From: JBQTIQ01 sp052387955
Lineage (GTDB): Bacteria; Actinomycetota; Acidimicrobiia; Acidimicrobiales; JACDCH01
DNA: 7,009 nucleotides
NCBI GenBank assembly: GCA_052387955.1
Contig: JBQTIQ010000075.1
Location: 1-7,009 of the forward strand
Direction of reading: 5' to 3'
Shown: positions 4,334 to 7,009 of the stretch, in pieces
Layout of the letters: each line of letters begins with the position of its first letter
Numbering within the stretch: the stretch's first letter is position 1
Program-made: the position numbers and the translations under genes
Notes under the pieces: model-generated
Databases searched by the model: none
What the model was told of the DNA's origin: nothing
The model's input: only the letters and a program-made list of their open reading frames with translations

Positions 4334-7009
4334 TCACAGCCCGAGCCCGAGTTCTGGGCCTGAGCGTGAGGGCGGCTCGTGCTGCAGGGCGTCGAGGCGC
4401 TCGATGACTCGCTGGGTGGCGCGGGCGGCTTGGAGGCGGTCGCGCTGCCCGACGGCGTCTGCCAGGGCGCGCTGTGTCGGGGCAGCAGCTTCGACGCCGA
4501 GGTCGTAGGCGTCGCTGGCCTCTGCGACGGCGTCGACTGCGGCGGCGAGTGGGACGCGGAGGCGGCGCTTGCCGAGCGGGCCCGCATCGCGGTGCTGGGC
4601 TTCGAGCGCTCGGAGTTCCGCTCTCGCCGAGGACAGGACGCTACGGCGTTCGGCGACTTCGGTCTCGAACGGTCGTGCGGCGGCGACGGCTCGGATGACG
4701 GCTCGCTCCGCTGCTTCGAGCGGGTCGACGGAGGGCTGCGGGGCGGCGCGTCCGCGTTCGGCGAGGTCGCGTCGGCGGGCAACGGCGGGGATGTCGGTCC
4801 GGTCGTTGGTGAGGACGTGTTCGAGGGTGTCTCGGGCGGCGTCGAGGTTCGGCTCCTCGGTGCCGACGAGCAGGCGGTTGCTCTGGCGGCCGCGAGTGGC
4901 GCCGACGTAGAGGGCTCGGTGGCTGGTCGATGGCGTGATGAGGGTGTAGCTGCGGTCGACAGTGTCGCCTTGGTGGCCATGGGCGGTGGCGGCGTAGCCG
5001 AGGCGGAGATGCCGGCGGGCGTAGTCGGCGGGGACCGTCACTCGGTCGTGTCCCCGATCCTGGGACAGCGTGAGCGAGCCGTCGGTCTGGACGGACTCGA
5101 TGCGCCAGCGTTCGCGATTGCGTACGGGTTCGCCAGCGGTGGTACGCAGGGTGCGGTCGTTGCGCCGGGTGACGACGAAGTCCCCGGGGCTCGCGGTCTC
5201 GCCGCCGCCGATGACGACGGCATGGTCTGGGTCGAGGTGGCCGACCGAACGTCGCCGGGCCTGGATGACGGTGTTGAGGGCGTCGACGTGTGCGTTCGTC
5301 TCGGCGGTGACGGCGATCGTGTGCTCGCGCTCGTGGTCGTGGACCCATGCACGGGCGATTCGGTCGATGAGGTCGTCGGGGTCGCCGGCGGTCACCCGGT
5401 GATGATCGAAGTAGGCGTCGAAGGCGCTGGGGTGTCCGTTGCGTAGTGCGAGGGTCGCGTCGGCTTCCCACTGGTGGGCGAAGCGGTGGACGTGCTGGAG
5501 GTGGTAGGGGTTGCCGGTGCGGCAGAGCTCGTCGAACATGCCGCCGCGGCCGACGGCTTGGAGCTGGCGGGGGTCGCCGACGAGGACCAGTCGCCACTGC
5601 TGGGACTGGGCGAGCCCGACGAGTCGGTCGAGGGTGTTGGTGCCGACCATGCTGGCCTCGTCGACGACGAGGGTCGTCCCGGACGGCAACCGGTAGCCGG
5701 GTCCGGGCCCGTCTGGTCGGTCCCATTCGTAGAGAAGCTTGGCGATCGTGTCGGCCGGGATGCCCGTCTCCGCTGCGAGGACGCGGGCGGCCTTGGCCGT
5801 CGGCGCGACCCCGAACGCAGGCCGGTGCTGTCGGGCCAGGTCGGTGCCAGCGGTGCCGAGCGTCGTCGTCTTGCCGGTGCCGGCGGGGCCGACGACGAGG
5901 ATGAGCGGGTCGTGGCCGGCGACGGCTCGGGCAGTGTCGGCTTGGAGCGGGTCGAGGCCAGCGATGTCGACGGTGACGGAGGGTGCGGGGTCGGGGTCGT
6001 GGGCGGCGATCGCCCAGGTGAGGATGCGCTCCTCCTGGGTCAGGACCCGGTCGTGGGACAGGTGCGGCAGGTCGGGATCGACCCAGATCGAGCGGCCGTC
6101 GGATGCTCGGGTGGCACCGGTGGTGTCAGGGTCGAGGTCGATGTGGGTGTCGAGGACCTGATCGGTGGCGTGTTCGAGAGCCCGCGCCCAGGTGGCTCCG
6201 TCGAAGCGGGACTGCGCAGGTGTGGCCGCGGCGATGGCGCCGACGACGTCGGCTCGGCCCCAGGTGGAGCGCTCAGCGGTGATCGTGTCGAGGATGTCGT
6301 CGACGGTGGGGGCGGGCTGGTCGCGGGTGTGCTCCCGGGTGATGTGGCTGGCGAGGCGCTCGGGGGTCCACCCGAGTTCGGCTGCCTCGGCCAGCCATCG
6401 AGCCTGGGCCTGGTCGAGGGGGAGCTCGCTCTTGGCGGGTCGGGAGTCCTGGGCGGCTTCCCGTTCGATCGCGGCGGCCTCGCGGCGGTTCGGGTCGCGT
6501 CCCTCTCGCTCGCGGAAGGCCTCGAGCAGGACGACCTTGAGGTCCTCGACCTGGAGGGTTCGCTTCGAGAACGTCTCGAGTAGCTCCTCGGGAATGCCCG
6601 AGATCTCGGCTTGGCCGTCGACGATCGGGCGCCATTGGACGCCGTAGCGGTGAGTGAGCTCGGCCCGCAGCACCGACTGGTAGAGGTTGCCGAGGGCGTG
6701 CTGGTGGTGCTTGAGGTAGTGGCCGTCGAGCGCGTACCACCGGCCGTTCGGCGCCTGGACCTTGCTCGAGACGATGGCGTGCGTGTGCAGCTGCGGGTCG
6801 TCCTCGCGAGAGGTGGACTGCTGGAACACCGCCATCGTGAGCCCGTTCGCATCGGGGAAGGACCGGGTGCCGTTCACTCGCACCCGGGTGGTGCAGCCGT
6901 AGCGCTCGAGATGGGCGAGGACGGCGCCGACCGCCGTGTTGTGGGCGTCGAGCACGCCGCTGGCGCCGGTGAGTCCCCACAAGACCGAGACCGATTTCGG
7001 TGCCGAGAA
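4334..7009 (-). CDS. mobF: MobF-family (TrwC/TraA-type) conjugative relaxase-helicase, N-terminus beyond the right edge
   Basis: An 891-residue open frame on the minus strand enters from the right edge. Its first visible residues, FSAPKSVSVLWGL, are the conserved TrwC relaxase motif, so the real start lies outside and the TTG at 6982-6980 is not the start. The metal-binding histidines appear in DPQLHTHAIVSSK (His75 and His77 of the visible part). The helicase half carries Walker A GPAGTGKT (374-381, bases 5867-5890), Walker B LVVDEAS (Asp450, Glu451), motif III VGDPRQLQAVG (about 477-487), YAATAHGHQGDT (672-683) and the arginine-bearing YVGATRGR (701-708). This is the RecD/TraI-like superfamily 1 order. 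The final 150 residues are Ala/Glu/Arg-rich and probably helical. In the family, an N-terminal tyrosine nicks oriT and the helicase unwinds the transferred strand. That tyrosine would lie outside this window. No frameshift is seen in the visible part. Confidence 0.95.
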   Translation of the reverse strand, partial: FSAPKSVSVLWGLTGASGVLDAHNTAVGAVLAHLERYGCTTRVRVNGTRSFPDANGLTMAVFQQSTSREDDPQLHTHAIVSSKVQAPNGRWYALDGHYLKHHQHALGNLYQSVLRAELTHRYGVQWRPIVDGQAEISGIPEELLETFSKRTLQVEDLKVVLLEAFREREGRDPNRREAAAIEREAAQDSRPAKSELPLDQAQARWLAEAAELGWTPERLASHITREHTRDQPAPTVDDILDTITAERSTWGRADVVGAIAAATPAQSRFDGATWARALEHATDQVLDTHIDLDPDTTGATRASDGRSIWVDPDLPHLSHDRVLTQEERILTWAIAAHDPDPAPSVTVDIAGLDPLQADTARAVAGHDPLILVVGPAGTGKTTTLGTAGTDLARQHRPAFGVAPTAKAARVLAAETGIPADTIAKLLYEWDRPDGPGPGYRLPSGTTLVVDEASMVGTNTLDRLVGLAQSQQWRLVLVGDPRQLQAVGRGGMFDELCRTGNPYHLQHVHRFAHQWEADATLALRNGHPSAFDAYFDHHRVTAGDPDDLIDRIARAWVHDHEREHTIAVTAETNAHVDALNTVIQARRRSVGHLDPDHAVVIGGGETASPGDFVVTRRNDRTLRTTAGEPVRNRERWRIESVQTDGSLTLSQDRGHDRVTVPADYARRHLRLGYAATAHGHQGDTVDRSYTLITPSTSHRALYVGATRGRQSNRLLVGTEEPNLDAARDTLEHVLTNDRTDIPAVARRRDLAERGRAAPQPSVDPLEAAERAVIRAVAAARPFETEVAERRSVLSSARAELRALEAQHRDAGPLGKRRLRVPLAAAVDAVAEASDAYDLGVEAAAPTQRALADAVGQRDRLQAARATQRVIERLDALQHEPPSRSGPELGLGL

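Noticed and set aside
4337..4376. Repeated CCCGAG units and a GCCC/GGGC pairing near the relaxase C-terminus
   Set aside because: They lie within the relaxase coding sequence and are explained by its Leu/Gly/Ser-rich tail. They are short and lack terminator features.
4379..5446. 355-codon plus-strand open frame, and a further 369-codon one at 5474-6583
   Set aside because: Both are antisense to the relaxase-helicase, which has all helicase motifs in its own frame. Their Gly/Asp/Val-rich composition is an artefact of reading the complementary strand.
6980..6982. TTG as the start codon of the relaxase
   Set aside because: The frame continues upstream to the window edge and encodes the conserved FSAPKSVSV motif, so the true start lies outside.

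Overview
This is a GC-rich window (roughly two thirds G+C by eye, strong G/C bias at third codon positions). The MobF-type conjugative relaxase-helicase, the AbiE-type toxin-antitoxin pair, the two apparently leaderless promoters and the overall codon style suggest an actinobacterium, possibly of the Acidimicrobiia type. The lineage is inferred, not shown. The gene set looks like the accessory part of a conjugative plasmid or integrative conjugative element.

Layout, left to right. (1) Positions 1-396, minus strand: the N-terminal 132 residues of a larger protein that runs off the left edge. It may be the front part of a large restriction/methylase-like protein, but this is a weak resemblance. 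(2) Positions 397-808: a divergent intergenic region with a strong imperfect hairpin (484-534), a cluster of three short palindromes (562-593) and, at its right end, a promoter whose -10 box overlaps a 12-bp palindrome. (3) Positions 809-2368, plus strand: a probable two-gene operon. The first gene encodes a small protein with an AbrB/SpoVT-like N-terminus, a basic linker and an unassigned C-terminal domain. The second encodes a 375-residue fusion of a DUF6933-like domain with a pRiA4b ORF-3-like domain. (4) Positions 2369-2495: a short intergenic region with an 11-bp direct repeat and a second promoter that carries a perfect 9-bp inverted repeat. (5) Positions 2496-4330: an AbiE-type (type IV) toxin-antitoxin operon, with the AbiEi-like winged-helix antitoxin/repressor gene overlapping the AbiEii-like nucleotidyltransferase toxin gene by 22 nt. 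(6) Positions 4334 to the right edge, minus strand: a MobF (TrwC/TraA-type) relaxase-helicase that lacks only its N-terminus, including the catalytic tyrosine. It converges on the toxin gene with 3 nt between the stop codons.

How it fits together. The relaxase is the transfer machinery. The AbiE pair is a typical stabilisation or phage-defence cargo. The 809-2368 operon is the least understood part and the best candidate for an undescribed two-component module. Both plus-strand operons use the same control layout: a -35 like TTGC[TC][GA], a 17-bp spacer, a -10 like TA[AT]G[AC]T, and a start ATG 6-7 nt after the -10. Each therefore has a predicted leaderless transcript and a palindromic operator-like site between or over the promoter boxes. 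No tRNA, rRNA, CRISPR array or complete insertion sequence was seen.
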